Shown here one piece after another: positions 9,016 through 17,775 of a stretch of 38,691 bases of DNA. The stretch's first letter is position 1, and each line of letters starts with the position of its first letter. Below the pieces are notes generated by a model that ran no database searches, was not told the origin of the DNA, and saw only the letters and a program-made list of their open reading frames with translations. The stretch comes from an uncultured Chloroflexota bacterium (GTDB taxonomy: Bacteria; Chloroflexota; Chloroflexia; Chloroflexales; Chloroflexaceae), in the NCBI GenBank assembly GCA_903915775.1, contig CAIWUD010000017.1:1-38691 (forward strand), given 5' to 3'. The position numbers were made by a program, and so were the translations under genes.

Positions 9016-12000
9016 GCTCTCCGGCTCCTGCCCTGGCAACAGCACTCACCAGCGTTGCAGCCACCCTTGCCAGCCGAGCCGCTGCCGATCCCGCCATGGC
9101 ACCGCTCCATGCCCGGCTGACCGGGATTACCGCCGTTGCCGAGCCTCCCCTGGCTGCGCCCTTTGCCCGAGCCGTGGCCCGGGCGGCCGATCAGCTCATC
9201 CGTGAGGGGAGCCCGGCTGCAACACCGCTGCTCACGCTCCTTGCCGATCCTGCTCCACCCGCGGAGCGTCTGCGTGCCGCGGCGGTCGAAGAGCTCCTGC
9301 TCGGTGGCGAGCCCGATCTGGCCAGGTTAGTTGAGCTCTACCGGCGCGAATTGCGTCCGGCCCTCTCCGCCACTGGAAGCGAGCCGCCGCCCTGGCGCCA
9401 CGCCGGCCCGGCCCTGATTCGCCTCCTCGGCGACCTCCTTCCGCAGCAGTTGGATGATCAGCCCCGTCTGCGTCGCCTCCTCCCCGATGCTGAGGAGCGT
9501 GCGGCCCTCGATGCGCTGCGTAGCTCCTGGGTTGCTCCACTGCCGCCCCTTGCCGAACAGCTCGGTCAGTCGATTATCGCCGCCGGTGGGGCTAACATTG
9601 CCCACGTCCAGCAGACCATCGTCCATGGCGATCTCGTAACCCTCCCTTCTACCCCTACCCCCGATCTGACGCTGCTCTACGCGCACTATCGCGCCTTTGT
9701 TGCCGAAAGTTTCAGCAGTCTCGACTTTCGCGGTCTGCTCCAGATCCAGTCGGCAACCCGTCTGGGCCTTGATCAGATCTATATTGAAGTTGCTGCCCGT
9801 CCCCATCACGCTGATGGGGGGATAGGTGCACTCCACCACTTCGTGCGCGAGCAGCCCCTCCTCGTCGTCTTGGGCGACCCCGGTAGTGGGAAGAGTACGC
9901 TGGTACGCTACATTTTGCTCGCCCTGACCCGTGGTGAGGCGCGTACACGCCTGGGCCTCGATCCGGTCTGGTTGCCGATCTTCTTTCCGGTAGCCGCCTT
10001 TGCCGCTGCACGTGCGCGCCCAGGCCACGCCGATCTCGCACCGCTGACCTACCTCAGTGACTACTACCGCGGCCTCTCACAACCCGACTACGGCCCCCTC
10101 TTCTGCCGTGCGCTCACGATGGGCCGTGCGCTCATTCTGCTCGACGGTCTTGATGAGGTGCGTGAAGATCGTCGGGCGATTGTGCACGCCCTCGAGGCGT
10201 TCGCCCGTGAGTGGGATGCTGCTGGTAACCGTTTCATTGCCACCTCCCGGATTGTCGGCTACGATGAGGCCCCGCTCGATCCAGGGCTCTTCGCCACGGT
10301 GACGATTCAGTCGCTGACTGATGATCAGATCAACTGCTTCGCCGAGCGCTGGAGCCGTGCGTATGTCGCCCTCGGTGCTTCGGCCTCGCCTGCTGCCGAT
10401 GATCTGCTCAGCGATCTCGTGCGTACGGCTGCTACTGTCGAGTATGAGCGCCATGTTGCCCGGCATAGCGCCTCACTGCGCGATTCGATCTTCGCTGAGG
10501 AGCATGTCACAACCCTGGCCCGCAATCCGCTCCTGCTTACTATTCTCGCACTCATCCACAACCAGGGGGCACGCCTGCCCGATCGACGGGTTGAGCTCTA
10601 CCGGCTCTGTGTGGTGGCCCTGGCCGAAACCTGGAACCGTGCGCGATCACTGAGTGGTAGACCAGTCGATGTGCATCTCGGTGATGAACTGCTGGATGAG
10701 CGTTTTGTCGTCAATCTCCTCGGCCCGGTGGCCCTCTGGCTGCATGGCGAACAGGCCGGTGGTCTGGTTGATCAGGATGATCTCGAACAGCGCATTGCTG
10801 CCACCCTTGAACAGACCGATGCGCTCCCGCGTCGACGGGCGCTGCGCCTGGCCCGCGACTTTGTCGATCTCATGCGCCGAGAGACGGGCCTCCTCCAGGA
10901 GCGGGGCTACCGCCGCTTCGGGTTTCTCCACCTGACCTTTGAGGAGTATTTGGCCGCTCGTGGCCTGCTCGAGTCGCTCACGGTGGCTGAGCCAGAGGCA
11001 CTACTGCGCCGTTGCGCGCTCGATCCGCGCTGGCGTGAGGTGGTGCGCCTGGCGGTGGCGGCTGCACCCCAGCGTGAGGCTGGGCGCATGATCCAGACGC
11101 TCCTCTCCACCCCTGTCGATGGCAATGAGCGTGCTCGCCCCTTGCTCCTTGCCGGTGAGTGTCTGCTCGATGTGGGCCGTAATGGTGCTGGTGGTCAGGC
11201 GTGGGAGGCAGGAACCCTGGCTCTGCTCAAGCTCCTTGATGATGGCGATCTACCCCTCGCCTCACGTATCTCTGCTGGAACGCTTCTCGGTCGGATGGGT
11301 GATCCGCGCGCCCTCGATCCTGCCACAGGCCGCGCACGAGGAGCAGCAACCGTTCCTTGTGCCGACTACTGGTGTGATGTGGCGGCTGGGCCATTCTGGG
11401 TTGGTGATGAGGCGGTACGGCGTGGACGAAATGTGAGCTTACCGCGTGCAGAGTTGCCCTACGCTTTCCGTGTCGCCCGCTATCTGGTCACCAATGTGGA
11501 GTTTCAGTGCTTCATTGAGGCTGGTGGCTACACCGATCCGCGCTGGTGGAGTGTGACTGGCCAGGCATTTATTAGCCCGACTGGTCCACGTACCCCCCCT
11601 GATGAGGGGGGGTCACCCATTACACGCCCAGGCCTCTGGGATAGTCTCCAGTATCGTGGTTCCAACCAACCGGTGGTTGGGGTCTCTTGGTATGAGGCTG
11701 CCGCTTTTGCCGCCTGGCTCACCGCTGAAGGCCGGGCTACTGGATGGCTCTACCCCGGCGAAACCTTGCGCCTCCCCAGCGCACTGGAGTGGGAGCGTAC
11801 CGCCCGTGCTGCCGATCAGCGCCGCTACCCCTGGGGTGACGAGGCCCCAGATCCCTCCCGGGCGAACTATGAGGGTCTCGGCCTACGTGCGCCCTCACCC
11901 GTTGGCGCCTTCCCAGCTGGTGCCGCAAGCTGTGGTGCTCTCGACATGGCCGGTAATGTCTGGGAGTGGACGAGCAGTCTGGTCGGTAGTACGACGGCGC

Positions 12001-12173
12001 AGGTGCCATGTATCGACCTCCTGCCTAACCAGATGCCCGTGATCAAGGGTGGTGCATTTAACTGGGATGCTGATGCTCTGCGCTGTGGTGCCTACTACTG
12101 GTTTAACCCATCCCAGCGCCATAATCTGCTCGGGTTTCGTCTGGTCTGGACGGCTGTACCCACTGAGGCATGA
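9012..12173 (+). CDS. NACHT/NLR-like STAND NTPase with C-terminal FGE/sulfatase-modifying-factor-like domain
   Basis: Walker A LVVLGDPGSGKSTLVRY; Walker B RALILLDGLDEVRED; sensor-like FIATSRIVGY; C-terminal LDMAGNVWEWTSSL...IKGGAFNWDADALRCGAYYW...NLLGFRLVW. Confidence 0.92.
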   Translation: MSSPAPALATALTSVAATLASRAAADPAMAPLHARLTGITAVAEPPLAAPFARAVARAADQLIREGSPAATPLLTLLADPAPPAERLRAAAVEELLLGGEPDLARLVELYRRELRPALSATGSEPPPWRHAGPALIRLLGDLLPQQLDDQPRLRRLLPDAEERAALDALRSSWVAPLPPLAEQLGQSIIAAGGANIAHVQQTIVHGDLVTLPSTPTPDLTLLYAHYRAFVAESFSSLDFRGLLQIQSATRLGLDQIYIEVAARPHHADGGIGALHHFVREQPLLVVLGDPGSGKSTLVRYILLALTRGEARTRLGLDPVWLPIFFPVAAFAAARARPGHADLAPLTYLSDYYRGLSQPDYGPLFCRALTMGRALILLDGLDEVREDRRAIVHALEAFAREWDAAGNRFIATSRIVGYDEAPLDPGLFATVTIQSLTDDQINCFAERWSRAYVALGASASPAADDLLSDLVRTAATVEYERHVARHSASLRDSIFAEEHVTTLARNPLLLTILALIHNQGARLPDRRVELYRLCVVALAETWNRARSLSGRPVDVHLGDELLDERFVVNLLGPVALWLHGEQAGGLVDQDDLEQRIAATLEQTDALPRRRALRLARDFVDLMRRETGLLQERGYRRFGFLHLTFEEYLAARGLLESLTVAEPEALLRRCALDPRWREVVRLAVAAAPQREAGRMIQTLLSTPVDGNERARPLLLAGECLLDVGRNGAGGQAWEAGTLALLKLLDDGDLPLASRISAGTLLGRMGDPRALDPATGRARGAATVPCADYWCDVAAGPFWVGDEAVRRGRNVSLPRAELPYAFRVARYLVTNVEFQCFIEAGGYTDPRWWSVTGQAFISPTGPRTPPDEGGSPITRPGLWDSLQYRGSNQPVVGVSWYEAAAFAAWLTAEGRATGWLYPGETLRLPSALEWERTARAADQRRYPWGDEAPDPSRANYEGLGLRAPSPVGAFPAGAASCGALDMAGNVWEWTSSLVGSTTAQVPCIDLLPNQMPVIKGGAFNWDADALRCGAYYWFNPSQRHNLLGFRLVWTAVPTEA

Positions 12174-12213
12174 TCCAGCCATCTTCCTTCTGTCACACCA
12201 GGAGTCTGCAGCC

Positions 12214-13590
12214 ATGCCTCTCTCCAACGAACCGGTACTGCTCCGTATCACCTTTACCCCGCGGGGCGAGGGTGCGACACTGCGCTGGGAAGCCGATCTG
12301 CTCGGTGTACGTTTGAGCCGCTTAGTTCATCCCTTCCCACTGGCCGATCTCCCGCTGATCCTGCGTGCACTCGATGTACTGCAGGATCCCGCCTACCCCG
12401 TTGCCCGTACAGCGGCGCAGACGCGCCACTTTAGCTTTGATGAGGGTGAGCGAGCCCGTCTTGCTGCGCTGAACCTGCTCGATGATCTTGGCCATGTCGT
12501 CGGTGATGCTCCACGCCGCCTCGGGCAGTCTCTCTACGCGGCGCTCACCACCGACCCTGATGGTCGTACGGCCCTCGAGTCTACCTACGACCACGCTGTC
12601 GCCCTGGGTGTACCGCTACACCTCGAATTGGGTTTTCCGGCTGATGCGGCGCGTCTCGCCGCACTTCCCTGGGAGTTGCTCTGGGATGATGGTGCGGCCC
12701 CCCTTCTCTTCAGTCGAGGCCTGCCCGGGAGCCTCACCCGGCGCTTGGATCTCGCCCGCGCCCTCCCTCCAACGCGCCGCGTCCAGGGCCCACTGCGCAT
12801 TCTGGCTATTTCACCAACTGCCGGTATTGGACCTGAGTTGCGCCAGATTGAGCGAGCAGCACGCCAGGAGGCTCTCGCGCCACTGATCAACGCGGGACTA
12901 GCCATGGTCGAAGAGATTGAGCCTGCCGATCGGCAGGCTCTGGCGCGTGCGATCACCGCCGGTTCGCCACCCGATATTATCCACTTCTACGGCCATGGGC
13001 GTCTGCGTGGCCGTGAGGGGGAGTTGCTCCTCGACGAGCCGCGTGGTGGCGGTTGGCTCAGTTCGGGGGCGATGGCGAGCCTCGTTGGCGGGGTGGGCCT
13101 CGTAGCCCTCTTTGCCTGCCAGGGGGCGAGTGTGGGTGTTGGATCGGGCGAGCCACTCCTCGGTGGGGTGGCCCAGGCGCTTGTGGCCGCTGGTGCGCCT
13201 GCGGTGCTTGGGATGCAACTTGCCGTTCGCGCCCATGCGGCGACTCGGGCTGCCGCTACGATCTACGCCGCACTCGCGGCCGGTGAGAGCCTCCAGCACG
13301 GGGTGGCCCAGGCGCGGCGTGCGCTCTTCATTGCCGAGCGTGACGGTGCCTCCTGGTTTGTGCCTGCGCTCTACGTACGTGAGCGTACAGGTCAACCCTA
13401 CCATCTACGACCAGTAGCAGCAAACGCCCAGACTGGTGCCACGCTCCCCCCCGGTGCCCGCCAGAGTGTCATTGCCCGCGGTGGGACGATCCGTAGCCTG
13501 CGCATCCAGGGCCGCACGGGAAGTAACCAGCGGGTCTTTGCCACTGCCGGTGGCACGATAAGTGATGTGACGATTCGCGATATCAGTTGA
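12214..13590 (+). CDS. CHAT (caspase-like) domain protease
   Basis: DIIHFYGHGRLRG (His) and VGLVALFACQGASVG (Cys) catalytic motifs, ...AVLGMQLAVRAHAATRAAATIYAALAAGESLQHGVAQARRAL. Start at 12214 with AGGAG upstream rather than the ORF-track 12049. Confidence 0.9.
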   Translation: MPLSNEPVLLRITFTPRGEGATLRWEADLLGVRLSRLVHPFPLADLPLILRALDVLQDPAYPVARTAAQTRHFSFDEGERARLAALNLLDDLGHVVGDAPRRLGQSLYAALTTDPDGRTALESTYDHAVALGVPLHLELGFPADAARLAALPWELLWDDGAAPLLFSRGLPGSLTRRLDLARALPPTRRVQGPLRILAISPTAGIGPELRQIERAARQEALAPLINAGLAMVEEIEPADRQALARAITAGSPPDIIHFYGHGRLRGREGELLLDEPRGGGWLSSGAMASLVGGVGLVALFACQGASVGVGSGEPLLGGVAQALVAAGAPAVLGMQLAVRAHAATRAAATIYAALAAGESLQHGVAQARRALFIAERDGASWFVPALYVRERTGQPYHLRPVAANAQTGATLPPGARQSVIARGGTIRSLRIQGRTGSNQRVFATAGGTISDVTIRDIS

Positions 13591-13646
13591 GGGTTTGCTC
13601 ACGCCTCCCCTCCAGGTCACCGTACACCAGAACATTGAGGATAGCC

Positions 13647-15557
13647 ATGGAGATCACCTGGGTTGGTATGACCCGCAAACACTACCAGGCCGGTAAGCCA
13701 GGGCGCGTACGTGCCATTGTGATCCATGCCACCGCCGGTCGCCATCCTGGTGATCTGGCCTGGTTGCGGAAAGGTGGTGATGAGCGCCGACCAGTCTCAT
13801 GCCACTACTACATCGATAAGGCTGGCCGTATCAGCCAGATGGTGCAGGATGATGATATCGCCTGGCACGCTGGGGTGAGCCGTTGGAAGATCGATGGGCT
13901 GACGCGTGACAATATCAATACGGTTTCGATCGGGATTGAGCTCGAGAACCTCAATACGGGGCGTGACCCCTATCCCGAAGGGCAAGTTGCCGCTGCTGCC
14001 GAACTGACGAGCATGCTGGTTAGCCGTTACGATGTTCCACGTGAACAGTTGGTGCGCCACCTCGATGTGAGTCCGGGGCGCAAAACCGATCCCGCGGGTT
14101 TCCCCTGGCAAGCCTTTGTTGAACGGGTCTACGCAGCCATTCCCACAACCCCCGTAGATCCTGCAGAGCGCCTACGTACGCTGATGATTGACCTGGCCTA
14201 CCGCGCGGCCGGCAGTGCCCTCCCTGCCCAATGGCCGCTCCACGAGGCCGCGCGGCGCTTCAACCTGGGTATGCCGGTCGCCCTAATCACGGGTAAAACA
14301 GCTGCTGGGCGTAACGCTCAGGATGACCTCGATCGTGCGGTACGTCTGGCCGGCCACCCGCCCATGCTCGTTGAGATCTATGCGCGTGATCTCCTCTACG
14401 CCAACGCGGGTACGGACGATGATACACCACCACCATCGAACCAGGTGCGCCGCCTGAGTTCCACACCAGGGAGTTCGCTACGCGAGGCGTTGCTCGGCAT
14501 GCTCTTCCGCGCTGCTGATCCAGTCAATGGCTTCCAACCGGCATGGGCCTTTCACCAATACTTCCTGGCCCACGCCGATCGGCTGGGTGTGCCGATTGGC
14601 CCGAGCCACCGCCTCGTCCTTGGCCCCCGCCAGACCTTTGTCTGCCAACACTTCGCCCTCGATAGTCTCTGTTCACCGGTTGGATCCTGGAAGACGATCT
14701 ACCGTCTGAGTGAACTGAACCGCGAACTTCCGGATCTAAAAGCGCCAACGGCCGCAGTGCTACGCCGAGCGCTCCTCGACGATCTCTACCGAGCACGTAC
14801 TGGGCGGCGCTACGACCCCGCAGCGCTCCTGATTATCCACGCCGAGCGCCACAACTTGGGTGCACCGCTCGGACGCCCTGAGGTGGTGGTCGTCGCTGGG
14901 GAGCCCTACCTCCTGATGCCTTTTGCGGTCGATCTCCTCGCCTGTCGGCTACCCGCAATCGATTGGCCTCTCGATCGCCCTCTTCCTAGTGGCACCGCGG
15001 TGATTAGTCTCGAGAACATGACCTCCACCCAGGGTAGCCCGGGGCTCCTCCTGGGTGGTTCACGCCTGCTGCAGCGCTTGGGTCTCACCCGCGCCAAATC
15101 TGAACCGCTCCCAGAACAGACTGCTGCTGCTGCCCCCTTGGGGCAGCCCTCGCTGCAGCCAGTCGTGCTTGATCTCAGCTCTACGCTAGCCAGGGGCCGA
15201 CGGCGTACCCAGATGACCCCCGATCAACTGCTCATCATCCCGACAACGGGGCCAGCTACGCTCGATCTCCAGGATGAGGCTGAGCGTGCGCGCTGGCACT
15301 ACTATGTTGATACTGCGGGATCTATCTATCGCCTCCGTGACGAAATCTATCGTGCTGAGGCAGCTCAGGGTCTTGCCGTGAGTGATCGGGCAGTTGTTGT
15401 TGCCGTCGAGGGGAACCCCGCTACTGCTGCGGCACCTCAGCGTGGTGCCCTCACCTGGCTCGTTCGTGCACTCGCAGCAACCTTACGCATTCCACCTGAT
15501 GCGCTCTTTACCCTTGCCACCGCACCATCCCTGCCCGCAGAACGTATGGCAGAGTAG
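13647..15557 (+). CDS. N-acetylmuramoyl-L-alanine amidase (Amidase_2/PGRP-like) with internal repeats and degenerate C-terminal amidase-like domain; no signal peptide
   Basis: AIVIHATAG...SCHYYIDKAGRISQMVQDDDIAWHAG...VSIGIELEN...RHLDVSPGRKTDPAG. N-terminus MEITWVGMTRKHYQAGKPGRVR is not a signal sequence. Confidence 0.88.
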   Translation: MEITWVGMTRKHYQAGKPGRVRAIVIHATAGRHPGDLAWLRKGGDERRPVSCHYYIDKAGRISQMVQDDDIAWHAGVSRWKIDGLTRDNINTVSIGIELENLNTGRDPYPEGQVAAAAELTSMLVSRYDVPREQLVRHLDVSPGRKTDPAGFPWQAFVERVYAAIPTTPVDPAERLRTLMIDLAYRAAGSALPAQWPLHEAARRFNLGMPVALITGKTAAGRNAQDDLDRAVRLAGHPPMLVEIYARDLLYANAGTDDDTPPPSNQVRRLSSTPGSSLREALLGMLFRAADPVNGFQPAWAFHQYFLAHADRLGVPIGPSHRLVLGPRQTFVCQHFALDSLCSPVGSWKTIYRLSELNRELPDLKAPTAAVLRRALLDDLYRARTGRRYDPAALLIIHAERHNLGAPLGRPEVVVVAGEPYLLMPFAVDLLACRLPAIDWPLDRPLPSGTAVISLENMTSTQGSPGLLLGGSRLLQRLGLTRAKSEPLPEQTAAAAPLGQPSLQPVVLDLSSTLARGRRRTQMTPDQLLIIPTTGPATLDLQDEAERARWHYYVDTAGSIYRLRDEIYRAEAAQGLAVSDRAVVVAVEGNPATAAAPQRGALTWLVRALAATLRIPPDALFTLATAPSLPAERMAE

Positions 15558-15574
15558 TACAAGGAGCCAGATCG

Positions 15575-16810
15575 ATGTCAGAACCGAGCATGGGTCGCAG
15601 AGATAGGCCCACAGGCCACCCGCTCCTCTTCCAATCCTCTACTGATGGTAGCCAGGGTGCGCCACGTCCACTTACCGAGCTCATCCCCACGAATGGGGAT
15701 GGTGTGGCGATCACCATCCGCGTGGTTGGCGTCGGTGGTGCTGGTGGGAATGTTATTGATAGTTTGATCGGTAACCATCCTGCGGTCGATACGCTGGCCG
15801 TCAATACCGATCGTCAGGCGCTCCGTGCAAGTCGGGCCGGACGGGTCATTTGCCTAGGTGAAGTGACGATGCGTGGCCTGGGCGCTGGTGGGAACCCCGC
15901 TGTTGGCCGTCGTGCCGCCGAGGAGTCGGCTGCACTGCTGCGCGATGCGTTGCGTGGCACCGAGATGGTCTTTCTCGCCGCAGGCATGGGTGGTGGTACG
16001 GGTACCGGTGCCGCCCCCGTTGTCGCCGAGATCGCTCGGCAGGCGGGTGCACTCACCGTGGCTCTGGTTACACGCCCCTTTAGCTTTGAGGGCCGCCACC
16101 GTGCCCGTCTTGCCGAGGAGGGCCTTGCCCGTCTGCGTGAGGTAACTGACACGGTGATTGTGGTCCCTAATGATCGTCTGCTCACGGCATCGACGCGTAG
16201 TACTACCGTGCGCGGTGCCTTTGCGATGGCCGACACCGTCCTACGCTACGGTGTGCAGGGCATCGCCGATATGATCACGCGCCACGGCATGATCAATGTC
16301 GATTTTGCCGACGTGCGTACAATCATGAGTGGGGCTGGGCCGGCGCTCTTGGGCCTGGGCATCGGGCTAGGCAGCGATCGCGCCGTTGATGCTGCCCGTC
16401 GTGCAATGGCCTGCCCCCTGCTTGAGGGGCGCCTGGAGGGATCGAGTCGCCTGCTCTTTAACATCTCAGGTGGCGAGGATCTTGGGCTCTTCGAGGTGCA
16501 CCGTGCCGCCGAACTGGTCTCCAGTGCGGTCTCACCCGATGCGAACATCATCTTTGGCGCCTCGATCGATCCGAACATGGGTAGTGGTCAGGTGAAGGTC
16601 ACCCTCGTTGCCGCAGGTTTTCAGAGCCAAGAAGTGGCACCAGCGCAGCGCCTATCGGCAGCCGCAACTCCACCGCCTCCAGGGGATCCAGCGGAACGAC
16701 GCCCTTTCCGACCCACCCCACCAAACATTCCCTCCTCGCCGCCTACCGACAAATTCGACGAGCCACCCTTTCTCCGCCGCTTCAAGCAGAAAGATGAAAC
16801 GGACTCGTAA
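15575..16810 (+). CDS. FtsZ paralog (tubulin/FtsZ GTPase)
   Basis: IRVVGVGGAGGNVIDSLI, FLAAGMGGGTGTGAAPVVAEIA, T7 loop INVDFADVRTIMSGAG, C-terminal peptide FDEPPFLRRFKQ; AAGGAG upstream. Confidence 0.95.
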   Translation: MSEPSMGRRDRPTGHPLLFQSSTDGSQGAPRPLTELIPTNGDGVAITIRVVGVGGAGGNVIDSLIGNHPAVDTLAVNTDRQALRASRAGRVICLGEVTMRGLGAGGNPAVGRRAAEESAALLRDALRGTEMVFLAAGMGGGTGTGAAPVVAEIARQAGALTVALVTRPFSFEGRHRARLAEEGLARLREVTDTVIVVPNDRLLTASTRSTTVRGAFAMADTVLRYGVQGIADMITRHGMINVDFADVRTIMSGAGPALLGLGIGLGSDRAVDAARRAMACPLLEGRLEGSSRLLFNISGGEDLGLFEVHRAAELVSSAVSPDANIIFGASIDPNMGSGQVKVTLVAAGFQSQEVAPAQRLSAAATPPPPGDPAERRPFRPTPPNIPSSPPTDKFDEPPFLRRFKQKDETDS

Positions 16811-16877
16811 CTGGGTGGGGCGGGCTCACCCATATGCGACAAATAGCCGATACTTAACCATCTCTTGAAGGAGACTC

Positions 16878-17684
16878 ATGCCTACGATCACGCTCTGCCA
16901 CGAGGATCCCATTGTCAGCCTCGTTCGCGAACTGTACGGCGCCAACATGGTACGTGTCCCCGATGCGAGGGTTCGCCCCCTCTCGGTGATCGTTCAGCGC
17001 GATGGGCGCAGCTTCTTCCGTGGCTCACTGCTCCCACTTCTCACCGATGCCCGACCTCTCGGCATTCAGCCGGAAGATTCGCTCCTGACTGACATCTCGG
17101 GGCGGCGCTCACGACGAGTCACGATCGACCTTGGGCTCCACATTCTACGCGGGTTCCTGAGTGGCTTCGGCCTCCCTCACGCCGGGCTCGAGGTTGGTCT
17201 GAACGGCGCAGCCTACATTGCTTTTGCCTTCCCCGCCGCTCGCCGCCGCTCAATCGATATCAACGCGCTGGGTTGGGCCCTCGCTGGACGCTGCATCGAT
17301 CGCACCAATCCATCTGCGGCTACCCTCTTTGAAGCGCCGATCTACGAGCTCTTCCTTGTCGATTCGATCATTACTAGTCGCCAGATCGCGATCGTCGTTG
17401 GGTCAGGCCGTGGCCAGAAGGTAAACGTGGATATTGCTGCCCTCCGTGAAGCCCTTGCCGAGCTTGGTGGCAGTGTCGAGGCTGGTGCTGATGGTGAGGT
17501 GGAGCTCCTCCTGACCAGTAAGGCGGAGCTCACCTTTGCCTTCTCGTGTGTGCGTGTCTGCTTCAACGCTGAGGGGCAGATTACTGCTCTCCCCCCCGAT
17601 AGTGGCATGCACACGCTGAGTGAACCCTCACTCGCCCATGCACTGCTCAGCCACCGTCCAGGGCTCCTCGTCTGGGATCGCTGA
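16878..17684 (+). CDS. Probable bacterial gasdermin (pore-forming cell-death effector)
   Basis: 268 aa; N-terminal Cys7 (MPTITLCHEDPIVSLVRELYGANMVRVPDARVRPLSVIVQRDG), ISGRRSRRVTIDLGLHILRGFLSGFG, AELTFAFSCVRVCFNAEGQITALPP and a short C-terminal tail. Matches the bGSDM family as I remember it; downstream of NACHT and CHAT genes. Confidence 0.75.
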   Translation: MPTITLCHEDPIVSLVRELYGANMVRVPDARVRPLSVIVQRDGRSFFRGSLLPLLTDARPLGIQPEDSLLTDISGRRSRRVTIDLGLHILRGFLSGFGLPHAGLEVGLNGAAYIAFAFPAARRRSIDINALGWALAGRCIDRTNPSAATLFEAPIYELFLVDSIITSRQIAIVVGSGRGQKVNVDIAALREALAELGGSVEAGADGEVELLLTSKAELTFAFSCVRVCFNAEGQITALPPDSGMHTLSEPSLAHALLSHRPGLLVWDR

Positions 17685-17739
17685 TAGCGCTTGGGCCTTC
17701 GCTATGTTACGCCCATCGAGGTACTATCTCGGAATGGTT

Positions 17740-17775
17740 GGCACAGATCAGCGGAGCTACCGCCCGATCTGTGCC
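17740..17775. terminator. Inverted repeat at the convergent end of the gasdermin cluster
   Basis: GGCACAGATC ... GATCTGTGCC (10-bp stem, 16-nt loop), overlapping the 3' end of the opposing gene. Confidence 0.45.

Noticed and set aside
9327-10028. Minus-strand 233-aa ORF inside the NACHT gene
   Set aside because: Antisense shadow ORF of a strongly supported gene in high-GC DNA.
11900-12173. Diversity-generating retroelement variable region in the FGE domain
   Set aside because: FGE-like C-terminus is compatible, but no reverse transcriptase, accessory gene or template repeat is seen in this window, and adenine-rich codons are few.
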